Assembly: GCF_007990755.1 (NCBI RefSeq)
Contig: NZ_BJXA01000052.1
Location: 1-64,000, forward strand
DNA from: Nocardia ninae NBRC 108245
Lineage (GTDB): Bacteria > Actinomycetota > Actinomycetes > Mycobacteriales > Mycobacteriaceae
Direction: 5' to 3'
Length of the DNA stretch: 64,000 nucleotides
The notes under the pieces are model-generated. The model worked only from the letters and a program-made list of their open reading frames with translations. It did no database searches and was not told the DNA's origin. Position 1 is the stretch's first letter, and every line of letters starts with the position of its first letter. Both the position numbers and the translations under genes were made by a program. This document shows, piece after piece, positions 1-8,682 of the stretch.

Positions 1-458
1 CCCGCGGCAGGCGGTGGCGCCTCACCGGGGGCCGGTGCCGTGCCCGGTGCGGCGGGCGGCGTCTGACCACGCTGCGCCGCGGGCACCGCGTTGAGCACCG
101 GACGGATGTACAGCTTGGCGGTGGTCGCCAGCGCGCGCGCCTGCGCCCCGTCGTCACCCGGCACCGTGATCACCAGGTTGTCGCCGTCGATGACGACCTC
201 GGACCCGGCGACACCGAGACCGTTGACCCGGTTCTCGATGATCTCCTGCGCCTTCTTCAGGCTGTCCTGGTTCGGCTTGCCGCCGTCCGGGGTGCGAGCG
301 GTCAGCGTGACCCGGGTACCACCCTGGAGGTCGATGCCGAGCCGTGGTGTCGAGGATTTGTCACCGGTGAAGAACACCAGCGCATAGATCACGGCCAGCA
401 GCGCGGCGTAGACACCGAGCAGCCGGAGCGGATGCGCCGATCCCTGGGAAGGTGGCAC
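1..458 (-). CDS. secD: Protein translocase subunit SecD, N-terminal part (runs off left edge)
   Basis: SecD with SecF helps drive Sec-dependent protein export at the membrane. The visible part starts with a GTG at 458 and a GGAG about 12 bases upstream. It has a short positive N-terminus, one hydrophobic segment (about residues 15-30) and then [12 protein letters not shown], the hallmark first SecD periplasmic motif, followed by [13 protein letters not shown]. The C-terminal transmembrane domain lies beyond position 1. The downstream end visible here is rich in Pro, Ala and Gly. YajC lies just upstream on the same strand, as in the usual yajC-secD-secF operon. The family is certain; full length cannot be judged. 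Confidence 0.93.
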   Translation of the reverse strand, partial: MPPSQGSAHPLRLLGVYAALLAVIYALVFFTGDKSSTPRLGIDLQGGTRVTLTARTPDGGKPNQDSLKKAQEIIENRVNGLGVAGSEVVIDGDNLVITVPGDDGAQARALATTAKLYIRPVLNAVPAAQRGQTPPAAPGTAPAPGEAPPPAA

Positions 459-590
459 AGTACGTCATCTCCTAGGCGGGAAGTCGAGAGTGGAACAGGC
501 AAGCACACCCCAGCGTCGCCGGGTGCGGGCGGTAATGGCGTGCGCGACGGCCCGCCGGTCGGCGGGCCGTCGCAAGTACCGAACCGGCGA

Positions 591-950
591 TCAGTCCTTG
601 GTCAGCCGGGTCTGGGTCTGCTCGGTGGATTCCTCGATCGCGTCGACCGCGGTCGCGCCGGTCGAGTCGGTGTCGATCGCGTCGGTGACGGTCTCGGTCT
701 CGACGCGCACCTCGCGGATGGCCGCGCGCAGCCACGTCGTCACGACCTCCTCGGCGATCTCGAGATCGACCGTGGTGTCGTCGAGATCGACGACGGTGCC
801 GTACAGCCCCGACGTGGTGATGACCTGGTCGCCGGCCTTGAGGCTGTCCTGCATCTCCGTGACCTTGGCGGCTTCCCGCTTCTGGCGGCGGACACCGAGG
901 AACATCGGCACGAGCAGGGCTACCAGCAGCAGCGGAAACAGAAGTTCCAT
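591..950 (-). CDS. yajC: Preprotein translocase subunit YajC
   Basis: 119-residue accessory subunit of the SecDF-YajC membrane complex. One N-terminal transmembrane helix (about residues 3-19) is followed by RRQKREAAK, then the small beta-rich domain with GDQVITTSGLYGTVV, the family's most conserved stretch. The C-terminal tail is acidic and Thr/Glu rich, as in other actinomycete YajC proteins. It precedes secD on the same strand with a gap of about 130 bases, so the two are probably co-transcribed. Confidence 0.93.
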   Translation of the reverse strand: MELLFPLLLVALLVPMFLGVRRQKREAAKVTEMQDSLKAGDQVITTSGLYGTVVDLDDTTVDLEIAEEVVTTWLRAAIREVRVETETVTDAIDTDSTGATAVDAIEESTEQTQTRLTKD

Positions 951-1308
951 CGTCGAAGTCAGTCCCTAGTCTTGTGGGTGGGATGGGTATGTATCCAGAC
1001 AGTCTGCCAGTTCATGTCTCCGCCGCCACACCGGCACACCTGCTGGGGAGCGCGGATGCGCGGATCGGCCATATCGCACCCGGAATTCGGCGCGGCCGCC
1101 GGAGTCCGAAGAGCCCGGTCGGTTTGCCCGTAAATTCTTCGCCCGGAAACGTATCCACCGCGAATTGCGTTGGAATACAGTAGAAATCGCAGGGAATTCA
1201 TCAGCGCAGGACGTCCCGACGGCGTGGCCGGGGAGCCTGATCTACGCACGAACTCATCGATCGTCGAGCCGTGTCTCGGGACGTCCTGCGCGTTCACAAA
1301 AGGGGTAG
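951..1308. other. Divergent intergenic region between yajC and a hydrolase gene
   Basis: 358 bases without a credible gene. It must hold the promoters for yajC (leftward) and the hydrolase at 1309 (rightward). The stretch 1120-1200 is noticeably richer in A/T than its surroundings. A long inverted repeat (listed separately) lies next to the hydrolase start. I see no riboswitch or tRNA here. Confidence 0.6.
1204..1291. repeat. Perfect 16-bp inverted repeat with 56-bp spacer
   Basis: The arm at 1204-1219 reads GCGCAGGACGTCCCGA and the arm at 1276-1291 is its exact reverse complement. The second arm ends 17 bases before the hydrolase start codon at 1309. A transcript would fold into a long-armed structure just upstream of the ribosome binding site (AAGGGG at about 1300). 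The function is unknown; it could be a leader structure, two operator half-sites or a small relic. Confidence 0.6.
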
Positions 1309-2655
1309 ATGATGGCTCAGGAAGCCAGAATCGACGTCAAAACGCTATTACAGAAGGCCGCAGGGGATCTGTCCGCGCCCGAACTGTACGACCTGGCACG
1401 GATCGCCGAATCGGGACCGTGGTTCGGCACCCCGACCCTCAGATCCACCGAGTCGCCGCGCCCGCCGGACTACGAGTGGCCGCTCGTGTCCGAGCATCCG
1501 TACCTGGGGAAATACGGTAAGGGCACCGCATCGGTCCATCTGGCGAACGGGCACGACCGGCTGGTCAACCCGATGATCTTCGCCGACGGTTTCAACTACG
1601 GCCCCAGCGATCTCGACGCGCTGTGGCAGTGGTTCAACGAGCCCTACTCCGACGCGGGTGAGCGACTGTTCGACCAGCTGCTCGCCTCGGGTATCGACAT
1701 CGTGCTGCTCGGCTTCGACACCCGCCACGACTACCTCCAGGTCAACGCCGGTGTCGCGCGGGCGTGCATCGGGAAGGTGATCGCCGAGCGGCAGGGCAAC
1801 ACGCCGCTCATCACCGGCGGGGTGAGCATGGGTGGCCTGGTCACCCGCTACGCGCTCGCCGCCATGGAACGCGACGACGAGGATCATCAGACCGAGACCT
1901 ATCTGTCCTGGGATTCGCCGCACAACGGGGCGTGGATCCCGCTGATCCTGCAGCAGATGGCGTACTTCTTCGAGTTCTTCGAGGCGCTCACGCCGGGGAA
2001 GGCGAGCAAGGCGAGCCTGATCCGCAGCCCGGCGGCCCAGCAGTTGCTGTGGGCGTGGGTCGAGGACGCGCGGTATTCGGGTCCGGTTGCCACCGCGTCG
2101 CCGCTGCGCGCCCAGTTCGTCCAGGAGCTGGCCGAGCTCGGCGGATTCCCGCAGCGGCCGGTGCGGCTCGGCGTGGCGAACGGCCGCGGCGACGGGCAAG
2201 GCCCGGCGTTGCAGCCCGGCGAGGTGGTGTTCGACAAGAAGTTCCTCGGCGGCATCGTCGGCAGCGCCACCGCGCGCTATCAGCCTGCCTTCGGCGAGCA
2301 GCAACCGGTCGGCGGCATGCATCTCGGCCTGACCGCCCGCACCTCGACGACCACCGCAGTCGCGCCGTTCGACGGTGCGCCCGGCGGCATGCTCGACTCG
2401 TTCGGCCAGGTCGCCACGACCCTCGGGATCGAGCTGGAGGAGATGAAACGCTGGAGTTGCTTCGTCCCGTCGGTCAGCGCGGTCGCGCTGGACTTCGACC
2501 CGATGACCTGGGAGGTCGAGCTCGACCAGGATCTGCGCAAGGTGACGGCCGAGCACACCATGCTGACCGAGTTCTGTTGCAACGCAATAAATACCGAGCA
2601 CTCGGCGGTGACTCCGACGCTGGCGGAGTGGGTGCTTCGTAAGATCGCGAAATAG
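1309..2655 (+). CDS. Alpha/beta hydrolase (lipase/esterase-like)
   Basis: 448 residues. The nucleophile elbow GVSMGG places the probable catalytic serine at residue 173, after a predicted beta strand (NTPLITGG). SWDSPHNGAW about 35 residues later resembles the segment following the elbow in PGAP1/lipase-like hydrolases. The upstream block with FADGFNYGPSDLDALW could form the oxyanion-hole region. No signal peptide is visible, so it is probably cytosolic. ATG codons lie at 1309 and 1312, with AAGGGG upstream. It is monocistronic and followed by a strong terminator. The substrate cannot be told from sequence. Confidence 0.72.
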   Translation: MMAQEARIDVKTLLQKAAGDLSAPELYDLARIAESGPWFGTPTLRSTESPRPPDYEWPLVSEHPYLGKYGKGTASVHLANGHDRLVNPMIFADGFNYGPSDLDALWQWFNEPYSDAGERLFDQLLASGIDIVLLGFDTRHDYLQVNAGVARACIGKVIAERQGNTPLITGGVSMGGLVTRYALAAMERDDEDHQTETYLSWDSPHNGAWIPLILQQMAYFFEFFEALTPGKASKASLIRSPAAQQLLWAWVEDARYSGPVATASPLRAQFVQELAELGGFPQRPVRLGVANGRGDGQGPALQPGEVVFDKKFLGGIVGSATARYQPAFGEQQPVGGMHLGLTARTSTTTAVAPFDGAPGGMLDSFGQVATTLGIELEEMKRWSCFVPSVSAVALDFDPMTWEVELDQDLRKVTAEHTMLTEFCCNAINTEHSAVTPTLAEWVLRKIAK

Positions 2656-2662
2656 CGCGGTG

Positions 2663-2691
2663 AGCCCCGCCGGTGTGGGTCCGGCGGGGCT
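2663..2691. terminator. Rho-independent type terminator between convergent genes
   Basis: 11-bp perfect stem (AGCCCCGCCGG at 2663-2673, its complement at 2681-2691) with a 7-base loop, followed by TT. It lies 8 bases after the hydrolase stop and 22 bases from the end of the convergent monooxygenase gene, so it probably serves both. Confidence 0.8.
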
Positions 2692-2712
2692 TGCGTTACC
2701 TCGTACCTCGAC

Positions 2713-4203
2713 TCAGGCGGACTTGCCGTACACGTAGTCGTCGAGCGGGAAGCTGACCGCTTCGCGGTGCGCGGCGAGAGTGCTCGTCGGGCGCAGCAGC
2801 GCGGCCTCGCCGTGCGGGTTGAAGTAGTAGCTGCGCGCGGTCGAGCAGTCGCCGCCGTAGAAGACGGAGGTGCCGAGCTTGTCGGTGACCTTGTCCAGGA
2901 AGTCCGCGTTGGCCGCCTCGATCACCTCGAAGGTCTGCTCGCCGCGGCGGAACAGCTCGCCGAAGAGCCGCCCCATGTGCTTCATCTGCGCCTCGATGGT
3001 GGTGAAGTAGGACAGGCCGCTGTAGGAGTACGGGCTGTTGAGGCTGAGGAAGTTCGGGAACTTGGGCACGGTGATGCCCTCGTAGGCCTGGAAACGGTTG
3101 TCCCGCCAGAACTTTCCGAGGTTGACGCCGTCGCGGCCGATGATCTCGATGGCCGGGAAGTTCACGTCCCACAGGTTGAAACCGGTGGCCAGGATCAGCG
3201 TGTCGATCTCGGTCTTGTGGCCGTCGGCGGTGACGATGCCGTCGGGCTCGATGCGCTCGATCGAGTTGGTCTCCAGGCGCACGTGCGGCTGGTTGAACGT
3301 GCGGAAGTAGGTGTTGGAGAAGGTCGGGCGCTTGCAGCCGAAGTCGTAGTGCGGCGTGAGCTGCTTGCGAGTTTCCTTGTCCCGCACCGAGGCACGCAGG
3401 TGCGCCTTGGCGAGGACGCCCGCGGCCTTGTTCAACGGCTTGGCCTGCGTGTAGTGCAGGACGCCGACGACCATGAGCGCCTCGAGCAGGCTGGTGTTGA
3501 ACAGCCGCGCGGCCTTCTGGGTGAGGGGCACCCGGTCGAACAGCTTCTGCACCGGCGCCGGGATGGCCGCGTCGATCTTCGGCACCACCCAGATCGGGGT
3601 GCGCTGGAAGACGGTGAGCGCCTGCGCCTTCTTGGCCACCTCGGGCACCAGCTGCACCGCGGTGGCGCCGGTCCCGATGATCGCCGCCTTGCGTCCGGTG
3701 AGGTCGAAATCGTCCTCCCACGCGGTGGTGTGGATGATCTTGCCCGCGAACGAGTCGATGCCGGGGAACGGCGGGGTGTAGGGCTGGGACAGGAAGCCCG
3801 TCGCGGTGAGCAGGTAACGGCCCGTGAGGGTTTCGCCGCCGGCGATCGAGACCACCCAGTGCTGGTGCTCTTCGTCCCAGCGAGCACCGTCGACCACCGT
3901 GCCGAAGCGCATGCGGCGGCGCAGACCGTACTTGTCGGCGACGTGTTTCGCGTACTTCTTCAGCTCCGCACCCGGCGCGAACAGCCGCGTCCAGTACGGG
4001 TTCGGCTCGAAGGAGTACGAGTAGGTCACCGAGGCGATGTCGACCGCGAGGCCGGGGTAATGGTTGACGTGCCAGGTGCCGCCGAGGTCGTCCTCGCGAT
4101 CGAGGATGACGTAGTTGCTCAGGCCGAGCCGATCGAGCTCGATGCCCGCCCCCATGCCACCGAATCCCGCTCCGACCACGACCGCGTCGTACTGAGGCGC
4201 CAC
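2713..4203 (-). CDS. FAD-dependent Baeyer-Villiger-type monooxygenase
   Basis: 496 residues from the GTG at 4203. The N-terminal Rossmann motif GAGFGGMG binds FAD. DREDDLGGTWHVNHYPG follows. The class B flavin monooxygenase fingerprint (FxGxxxHxxxW) is seen as FAGKIIHTTAW, followed by a second dinucleotide motif GTGATA for NADPH. LILATGFNLW is the C-terminal ATG motif. Such enzymes insert oxygen into ketones to make esters or lactones, or hydroxylate heteroatoms. It is divergent from a TetR regulator with a palindrome in between, so it is probably repressed by it. The native substrate is unknown. Confidence 0.85.
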   Translation of the reverse strand: MAPQYDAVVVGAGFGGMGAGIELDRLGLSNYVILDREDDLGGTWHVNHYPGLAVDIASVTYSYSFEPNPYWTRLFAPGAELKKYAKHVADKYGLRRRMRFGTVVDGARWDEEHQHWVVSIAGGETLTGRYLLTATGFLSQPYTPPFPGIDSFAGKIIHTTAWEDDFDLTGRKAAIIGTGATAVQLVPEVAKKAQALTVFQRTPIWVVPKIDAAIPAPVQKLFDRVPLTQKAARLFNTSLLEALMVVGVLHYTQAKPLNKAAGVLAKAHLRASVRDKETRKQLTPHYDFGCKRPTFSNTYFRTFNQPHVRLETNSIERIEPDGIVTADGHKTEIDTLILATGFNLWDVNFPAIEIIGRDGVNLGKFWRDNRFQAYEGITVPKFPNFLSLNSPYSYSGLSYFTTIEAQMKHMGRLFGELFRRGEQTFEVIEAANADFLDKVTDKLGTSVFYGGDCSTARSYYFNPHGEAALLRPTSTLAAHREAVSFPLDDYVYGKSA

Positions 4204-4237
4204 TCCGAACCTCCAAGTATGTGAACCGTTTATCACA

Positions 4238-4253
4238 GAATGACACATCATTC
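4238..4253. promoter_or_regulatory. Candidate TetR operator between monooxygenase and regulator
   Basis: Perfect 6-bp arms with a 4-base spacer: GAATGA-CACA-TCATTC, in the 78-base gap between the divergent genes. A related direct pair, CCGTTTATCACA and CCGTTTGTGACG, flanks it. Its position fits autoregulation and control of the monooxygenase. It overlaps an alternative upstream ATG (4240) of the regulator, which argues for the GTG start at 4282. Confidence 0.55.
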
Positions 4254-4281
4254 CGTTTGTGACGACTGTATCATCGGGGTC

Positions 4282-4905
4282 GTGACGAAGCCATTGACGC
4301 GTGCCGAGCGACGTAAAGCCGAGCTCCGGCAGGAGATCATCGACACCGCGTTCGTCTGCTTCGCGGAGAAGGGCTATCACGGCACCGGGATCGCCGATAT
4401 CGCCGGTCATCTCGGCATCGGGCACGGCACCTTCTACCGGTACTTCAGCAACAAGCGCGACATCATCGACCACGTCATCGATGACCTGTCCGCCAAGATC
4501 ATCGACACCCTCGGCACCGAGAACGCCCCCGATGCCGCCACCACGCTGGACGAGTACCGCGCGCAAACCGACCGGATCGGCCAGGCGCTCACCCACATCC
4601 TGATGGACGACCGCCGGGTCGCGCAGTTGCTGCTCGTGCACGCGCCCGGCATCGACGACGAGCTGACCGCGCGCCTCTACGGCCTGCTCGATATGGCCGA
4701 CGCGCTCACCGCGGGATACCTGGAGCACGGCGTCGAACACGGTTATCTCCGAGCGGATCTGGACACGGTCAACACCGCGCGGGCGGTCACCGGCATGCTG
4801 CTGGCCGGCATCATGCACGGACTGCGCGATACCGACGAAAGCTCCATCCAAGGCCTCAACGAGGCCATCCGGCGACTGCTGATCGACGGTGTCCGCAAGG
4901 ACTGA
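4282..4905 (+). CDS. TetR family transcriptional regulator
   Basis: 207 residues from the GTG at 4282; an in-frame ATG at 4240 sits inside the palindrome and is less likely. The N-terminal helix-turn-helix is clear: [19 protein letters not shown], then [19 protein letters not shown]. The C-terminal ligand-binding half is all-helical and unassigned. It is divergent from the Baeyer-Villiger-type monooxygenase and probably senses that enzyme's substrate or product. Confidence 0.85.
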   Translation: MTKPLTRAERRKAELRQEIIDTAFVCFAEKGYHGTGIADIAGHLGIGHGTFYRYFSNKRDIIDHVIDDLSAKIIDTLGTENAPDAATTLDEYRAQTDRIGQALTHILMDDRRVAQLLLVHAPGIDDELTARLYGLLDMADALTAGYLEHGVEHGYLRADLDTVNTARAVTGMLLAGIMHGLRDTDESSIQGLNEAIRRLLIDGVRKD

Positions 4906-5054
4906 GCAAATCGATAAGCCCCCTGACGGCGTTCGCGGCGTTAAGGTGTGGGAACTGTTCCGACGCTGTCCGCCAGGGGGCGCTCGTGGTCGCAAGAGAC
5001 CAGGGAGTACGAAAAATCCACATTCCCACGGACCGGCGTACCGGGCCTGACAGA

Positions 5055-5654
5055 ATGTCGCCCGTGACCCCCGAGGATGTGAGCCGGATCAGTTTCGCGA
5101 CACCACCATTCGGGCAGCGTGGTTACCACGCGGACGAAGTGGACGCCTTCCTCGACCTCGTCGCCGCGACCATGGCCGGGCGGGGCGCGCTCGCCGCCGA
5201 CGATCTACGGCACGTCACCTTCGACGCACCGCGGCCCGGCGGGCGCGGATATCGCGCCGACCAAGTCGACGAGTACCTGGATCGGGTGCGCGTCGAGTTG
5301 GAGAACCGGCAGCGCGGGGTGCGGCCCGCACCGGCCGGAAACGGGCAGTCGATGCTCACCCCGGACGATGTGCAGCGGATGCGGTTCACCCCGTCACCGG
5401 TCGGGCGGCGCGGATACCACGACGAAGAGGTCGACGCGTTCCTCGATCTGGTCGCGGCGACCCTCGCGCACGGTGGGCCGGGCAGTCTGACCGTCGCGGA
5501 TGTCCGCTCGGTGCGGTTCACCGAGGCGCGGCTGGGCACGCGCGGATACTCGCGTGAGGAAGTGGACGCGTTCCTCGATCTGGTGGTGACGGCGTTGCAG
5601 CATGCCGAGCACCAGCATCACCGGTGGACGTTGCACCGGGACGTCGGCGACTAA
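5055..5654 (+). CDS. Small protein of four tandem DivIVA-like repeats
   Basis: 199 residues from the ATG at 5055; a GTG at 4986 would add 23 residues. Four copies of one unit of about 40-50 residues follow each other: (T/A)xxDVxxxxF, then [17 protein letters not shown]. This matches the N-terminal membrane-binding motif of DivIVA/Wag31 (RGYDxxEVDxFLD). Wag31 has one such motif plus long coiled coils; here the motif is repeated and no long coiled coil is seen. I infer a polar-growth or membrane-curvature partner of Wag31. It is convergent with ruvB, with only 16 bases between the stops. Confidence 0.7.
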   Translation: MSPVTPEDVSRISFATPPFGQRGYHADEVDAFLDLVAATMAGRGALAADDLRHVTFDAPRPGGRGYRADQVDEYLDRVRVELENRQRGVRPAPAGNGQSMLTPDDVQRMRFTPSPVGRRGYHDEEVDAFLDLVAATLAHGGPGSLTVADVRSVRFTEARLGTRGYSREEVDAFLDLVVTALQHAEHQHHRWTLHRDVGD

Positions 5655-5670
5655 GGCTTGCCACGCAACG

Positions 5671-6750
5671 TTATTCGAACAGATCCAAGGTGGGTTGCGG
5701 GTCGCGACCGCGGACTTCGATCGAGCCGAAGACCAGGTCGGGTGGCGGTACCAGCCCGAGGTGTTCCCAGGCGGCGGCGGTAGCGACGCGGCCACGCGGG
5801 GTGCGGGCGACCATTCCGGCGCGCACGAGGAACGGCTCGCATACCTCCTCGACGGTGGCGGCCTCCTCCCCCACGGCCACCGCGAGGGTGGACACACCGA
5901 CCGGGCCGCCGCCGAAACTGCGTACCAGCGCGGCGAGTACGGCACGGTCGAGGCGATCCAGACCGAGCACGTCGACGTCGTACACCTCGAGCGCCGCCCG
6001 CGCGATGGGCAGCGTGATCACACCGTCGGCGCGGACCTCCGCGTAGTCGCGGACGCGGCGCAGCAGACGGTTCGCGATGCGTGGCGTGCCACGGGACCGG
6101 CCGGCGATCTCCGCGGCGGCCTCGCGATCGATCTGCACGCCGAGGATCTGCGCCGAACGCAACAGGATGAGCAGCAGCTCGTCGGGGTCGTAGAAGTCCA
6201 TGTGCCCGGTGAAACCGAAGCGGTCACGCAGCGGGCCGGTGAGCGCGCCGGACCGGGTGGTGGCCCCGACCAGGGTGAACGGGGCGATGTCGAGCGGGAT
6301 CGAGGTCGCGCCCGGACCTTTGCCGACGACCACGTCGACGCGGAAGTCCTCCATCGCCAGGTAGAGCATCTCCTCGGCGGGGCGGGCGATCCGGTGGATC
6401 TCGTCGATGAACAGCACGTCGCCGTCGACCAGGTTGCTGAGCATGGCCGCGAGATCGCCGGCCCGTTCCAGCGCGGGACCGGAGGTGATGCGCAGCGCGG
6501 TGCCGAGCTCGCCGGCGATGATCATCGCCATGCTGGTCTTGCCCAGGCCGGGCGGGCCGGACAGCAGCACGTGATCCGGGGTGCCGCCGCGCTGTTTGGC
6601 GCCGCGCAGCACCAGCGCGAGCTGCTCGCGGACGCGCGGCTGGCCGATGAAGTCGTCGAGCGACTTCGGGCGCAGGCTGGCCTCGATCTCGCCGTCGGAC
6701 TTCAAATAGCTCGGCGTGACCTGTGATTCGTCTGGTTCTTCGACATCCAT
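5671..6750 (-). CDS. ruvB: Holliday junction branch migration helicase RuvB
   Basis: 359 residues. AAA+ motor of the RuvABC resolvasome. It shows [15 protein letters not shown] at the N-terminus, Walker A GPPGLGKT, Walker B LFIDEIHR, sensor GATTRSGAL and the C-terminal winged helix ending in LGLVPP. It is the last gene of ruvC-ruvA-ruvB, with a 6-base gap after ruvA. Length and motifs are typical and nothing is odd. Confidence 0.97.
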   Translation of the reverse strand: MDVEEPDESQVTPSYLKSDGEIEASLRPKSLDDFIGQPRVREQLALVLRGAKQRGGTPDHVLLSGPPGLGKTSMAMIIAGELGTALRITSGPALERAGDLAAMLSNLVDGDVLFIDEIHRIARPAEEMLYLAMEDFRVDVVVGKGPGATSIPLDIAPFTLVGATTRSGALTGPLRDRFGFTGHMDFYDPDELLLILLRSAQILGVQIDREAAAEIAGRSRGTPRIANRLLRRVRDYAEVRADGVITLPIARAALEVYDVDVLGLDRLDRAVLAALVRSFGGGPVGVSTLAVAVGEEAATVEEVCEPFLVRAGMVARTPRGRVATAAAWEHLGLVPPPDLVFGSIEVRGRDPQPTLDLFE

Positions 6751-6756
6751 GCGGTA

Positions 6757-7359
6757 TTACCGATTCTTGCCGAGCAGGTTGAGGGCGGCTCGCAATCCTA
6801 CCGAGGTGTCGGCGGCGGGCTGTTCGGCGAGCACCGCGTCGATGGCCTGCTCGGCCTGCTTGGCCGGGAAACCGAGGCCGGTGAGCGCCTCCACCACCTG
6901 CTCGCGCACCGGCGTGATGACCGGGGTCGGCGTGCCGGGCGGACCGGATTGCACCGGAACAAGATTCACCTTGTCGCGCAGCTCGACCACCATGCGCTCG
7001 GCGCCACGCTTGCCGATGCCCGGCACCCGGGTGAGTGCGGCGACATTGCTCTCGGCGAGCGCCTTGCGCAGCGCCTCGGGCTCGAGCACCGCGAGGACCG
7101 CCATCGCGAGGCGGGGGCCGACGCCGGACACCGTTTGCAGCAGACCGAACAGGTCGCGCGCCTCGGTGTCGGCGAAACCGTACAGCGTCATCGAGTCCTC
7201 GCGGACGATCATCGCGGTGTACAGCCGGGTCTCCTCGCCGCGGGTCAGCGTGGACAGCGTCGCGGGAGTCACGTTGAGCCGGTAACCGATGCCCGCCGCC
7301 TCGATCACCGTGTGGTCGAGGGCGATCTCCAGCACCTCACCGCGTACCGACGCGATCAC
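6757..7359 (-). CDS. ruvA: Holliday junction DNA helicase RuvA
   Basis: 200 residues from the GTG at 7359, preceded by GGAGG about 11 bases upstream; this start gives the canonical N-terminus (M)IASVRGEV. Domain I is an OB fold ([16 protein letters not shown]). Domain II has two helix-hairpin-helix motifs ([22 protein letters not shown]). The C-terminal domain III contacts RuvB ([16 protein letters not shown]). It overlaps the ruvC stop by 4 bases, indicating translational coupling. Confidence 0.97.
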   Translation of the reverse strand: MIASVRGEVLEIALDHTVIEAAGIGYRLNVTPATLSTLTRGEETRLYTAMIVREDSMTLYGFADTEARDLFGLLQTVSGVGPRLAMAVLAVLEPEALRKALAESNVAALTRVPGIGKRGAERMVVELRDKVNLVPVQSGPPGTPTPVITPVREQVVEALTGLGFPAKQAEQAIDAVLAEQPAADTSVGLRAALNLLGKNR

Positions 7360-7925
7360 CTCTGTACCGCCTTCCGTTGTTCGGCAAGCCGTTCGGCGTA
7401 CTTGCGTTGCGCCTCGGCCGCTTGGGCTTCGGCCTTGGCCATCCGCTCGATCAGCGGCGCCCGCCAACAATGGCAGATGGCCAGCGCGAGCGCATCCGCC
7501 GCGTCGGCCGGTTTCGGCGCGACCTGCAAACCGAGGATCCGGGTGACCATAGCGGTGACCTGGGCCTTGTCCGCGGTGCCGTTGCCGGTGACCGAGGCCT
7601 TCACCTCGCTGGGCGTGTGGAACGCGACCGGGATGCCGCGGCGCGCGGCCGCGAGCGCGATCACGCCGCCGGCCTGCGCGGTGCCCATCGCGGTCCGCAC
7701 ATTGTGCTGGGCGAAGACGCGTTCGATGGCGACGGCCGCGGGTTTATGGGTGTCCATCCAGAGTTCGGCGGCGTCGGAGACCTGGAGTAGTCGCTGGGCG
7801 AGGTCCATGTCGGGCGGGGTGCGGACCACGTCGACGGCGATCGCGGTCACCTTACGACCGATGCCGCCCTCGACCATGCTGAGGCCACACCGGGTGAGCC
7901 CGGGGTCGACGCCCATCACCCGCAC
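7356..7925 (-). CDS. ruvC: Crossover junction endodeoxyribonuclease RuvC
   Basis: 189 residues from the GTG at 7925. RNase H-fold resolvase. The first catalytic aspartate is in [31 protein letters not shown] and [12 protein letters not shown] carry the remaining acidic residues. It opens the ruvCAB operon. The C-terminal tail is longer and more charged than in E. coli, with an Ala/Glu/Lys-rich helix, as is common in actinobacteria. Confidence 0.95.
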   Translation of the reverse strand: MRVMGVDPGLTRCGLSMVEGGIGRKVTAIAVDVVRTPPDMDLAQRLLQVSDAAELWMDTHKPAAVAIERVFAQHNVRTAMGTAQAGGVIALAAARRGIPVAFHTPSEVKASVTGNGTADKAQVTAMVTRILGLQVAPKPADAADALALAICHCWRAPLIERMAKAEAQAAEAQRKYAERLAEQRKAVQR

Positions 7926-8092
7926 GAAAACCCCTCTCGCAGACACGAACAACTGTTCGAGAGTCTAGCGGAGGCAGGGTCTTTCGCGGTCCAGCGACAC
8001 GGGGTGCAGCGGTGATCGCGAGGGCGGGCGCGCACACCGCGACCGGGCCGGGCGCGCGCACCGCGGTCAGGATCCGCGACGCAGCCGCCTGC

Positions 8093-8521
8093 TCAGGACG
8101 CTTCCGGGAAACCGAGCAGTTCCGGCTTCGTCGCGCGCGCCGCCCATTCGCGCGCCGGATCGTTGACGAGCCGGCGCGCTCGAAGGTCCAGCAGGCCACT
8201 GACATTGGTCACCGTGGCGGCCACCTCACCGTCCGCGCGGGTCAGGATCTGTTCGACACGGTAGGTCTTACCGGTCCCCCACAACCACACGCACGACACA
8301 TCCACCGTGTCGCCGCCGCGCAACTCGCGATGGAACTTGATCGTGGTCTCGAGATTCACCGGCCCGAATCCGTCCGCGATCAACTCGTCGACCGAGATCC
8401 CCGCCGCCTGAACGCAGGCGAAACGCGAGTGGTCGGCGAACTGGTGATAGGCGGCGCCGGTGACATGGAGCTGCGGATCGAGATCGGAAACCCTGACTTC
8501 GATGCGAGTACTGAACGACAC
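8093..8521 (-). CDS. Hotdog-fold acyl-CoA thioesterase (4HBT-like)
   Basis: 142 residues from the GTG at 8521, which begins right before the conserved strand STRIEVRVSDLDPQLHVTG. The Asp of SDLD sits where 4-hydroxybenzoyl-CoA thioesterase-like proteins carry their catalytic Asp, followed by NxxxY-like GAAYHQFADHSR. TIKFHRELRGGDTVDV and the C-terminal strand complete the fold. It probably cleaves an acyl-CoA in the cytosol; the acyl chain is unknown. Single gene, same strand as ruvC but over 160 bases away. Confidence 0.7.
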   Translation of the reverse strand: MSFSTRIEVRVSDLDPQLHVTGAAYHQFADHSRFACVQAAGISVDELIADGFGPVNLETTIKFHRELRGGDTVDVSCVWLWGTGKTYRVEQILTRADGEVAATVTNVSGLLDLRARRLVNDPAREWAARATKPELLGFPEAS

Positions 8522-8617
8522 GACGCCGACTATGCCAGCGCCCACCGACAACTTTCCGCCGTGCGATAACGAGCCACGGATACGGCTCGCCCGTCGGCCC
8601 CGTCGCTTCATGGGCAA

Positions 8618-8665
8618 CGGGACATGACGGCGGCGCTACTCGCACTTTGCCGCCACCATGTCCCG
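8618..8665. terminator. Imperfect long hairpin downstream of the GlxA-like gene
   Basis: Arms CGGGACATG (8618-8626) and CATGTCCCG (8657-8665), with inner arms GGCGGC and GCCGCC. It lies 18 bases past the end of the minus-strand regulator gene. It probably acts as a terminator but lacks a clear T run. Confidence 0.45.
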
Positions 8666-8682
8666 GCGGTCATGGCTTGACG

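Noticed and set aside
1348-2601. Long open frames opposite real genes (for example opposite the hydrolase, pepM and thrS)
   Set aside because: High GC removes stop codons from shadow frames. Their translations are Arg/Pro/Ala-rich without domains, and they overlap recognisable genes fully.
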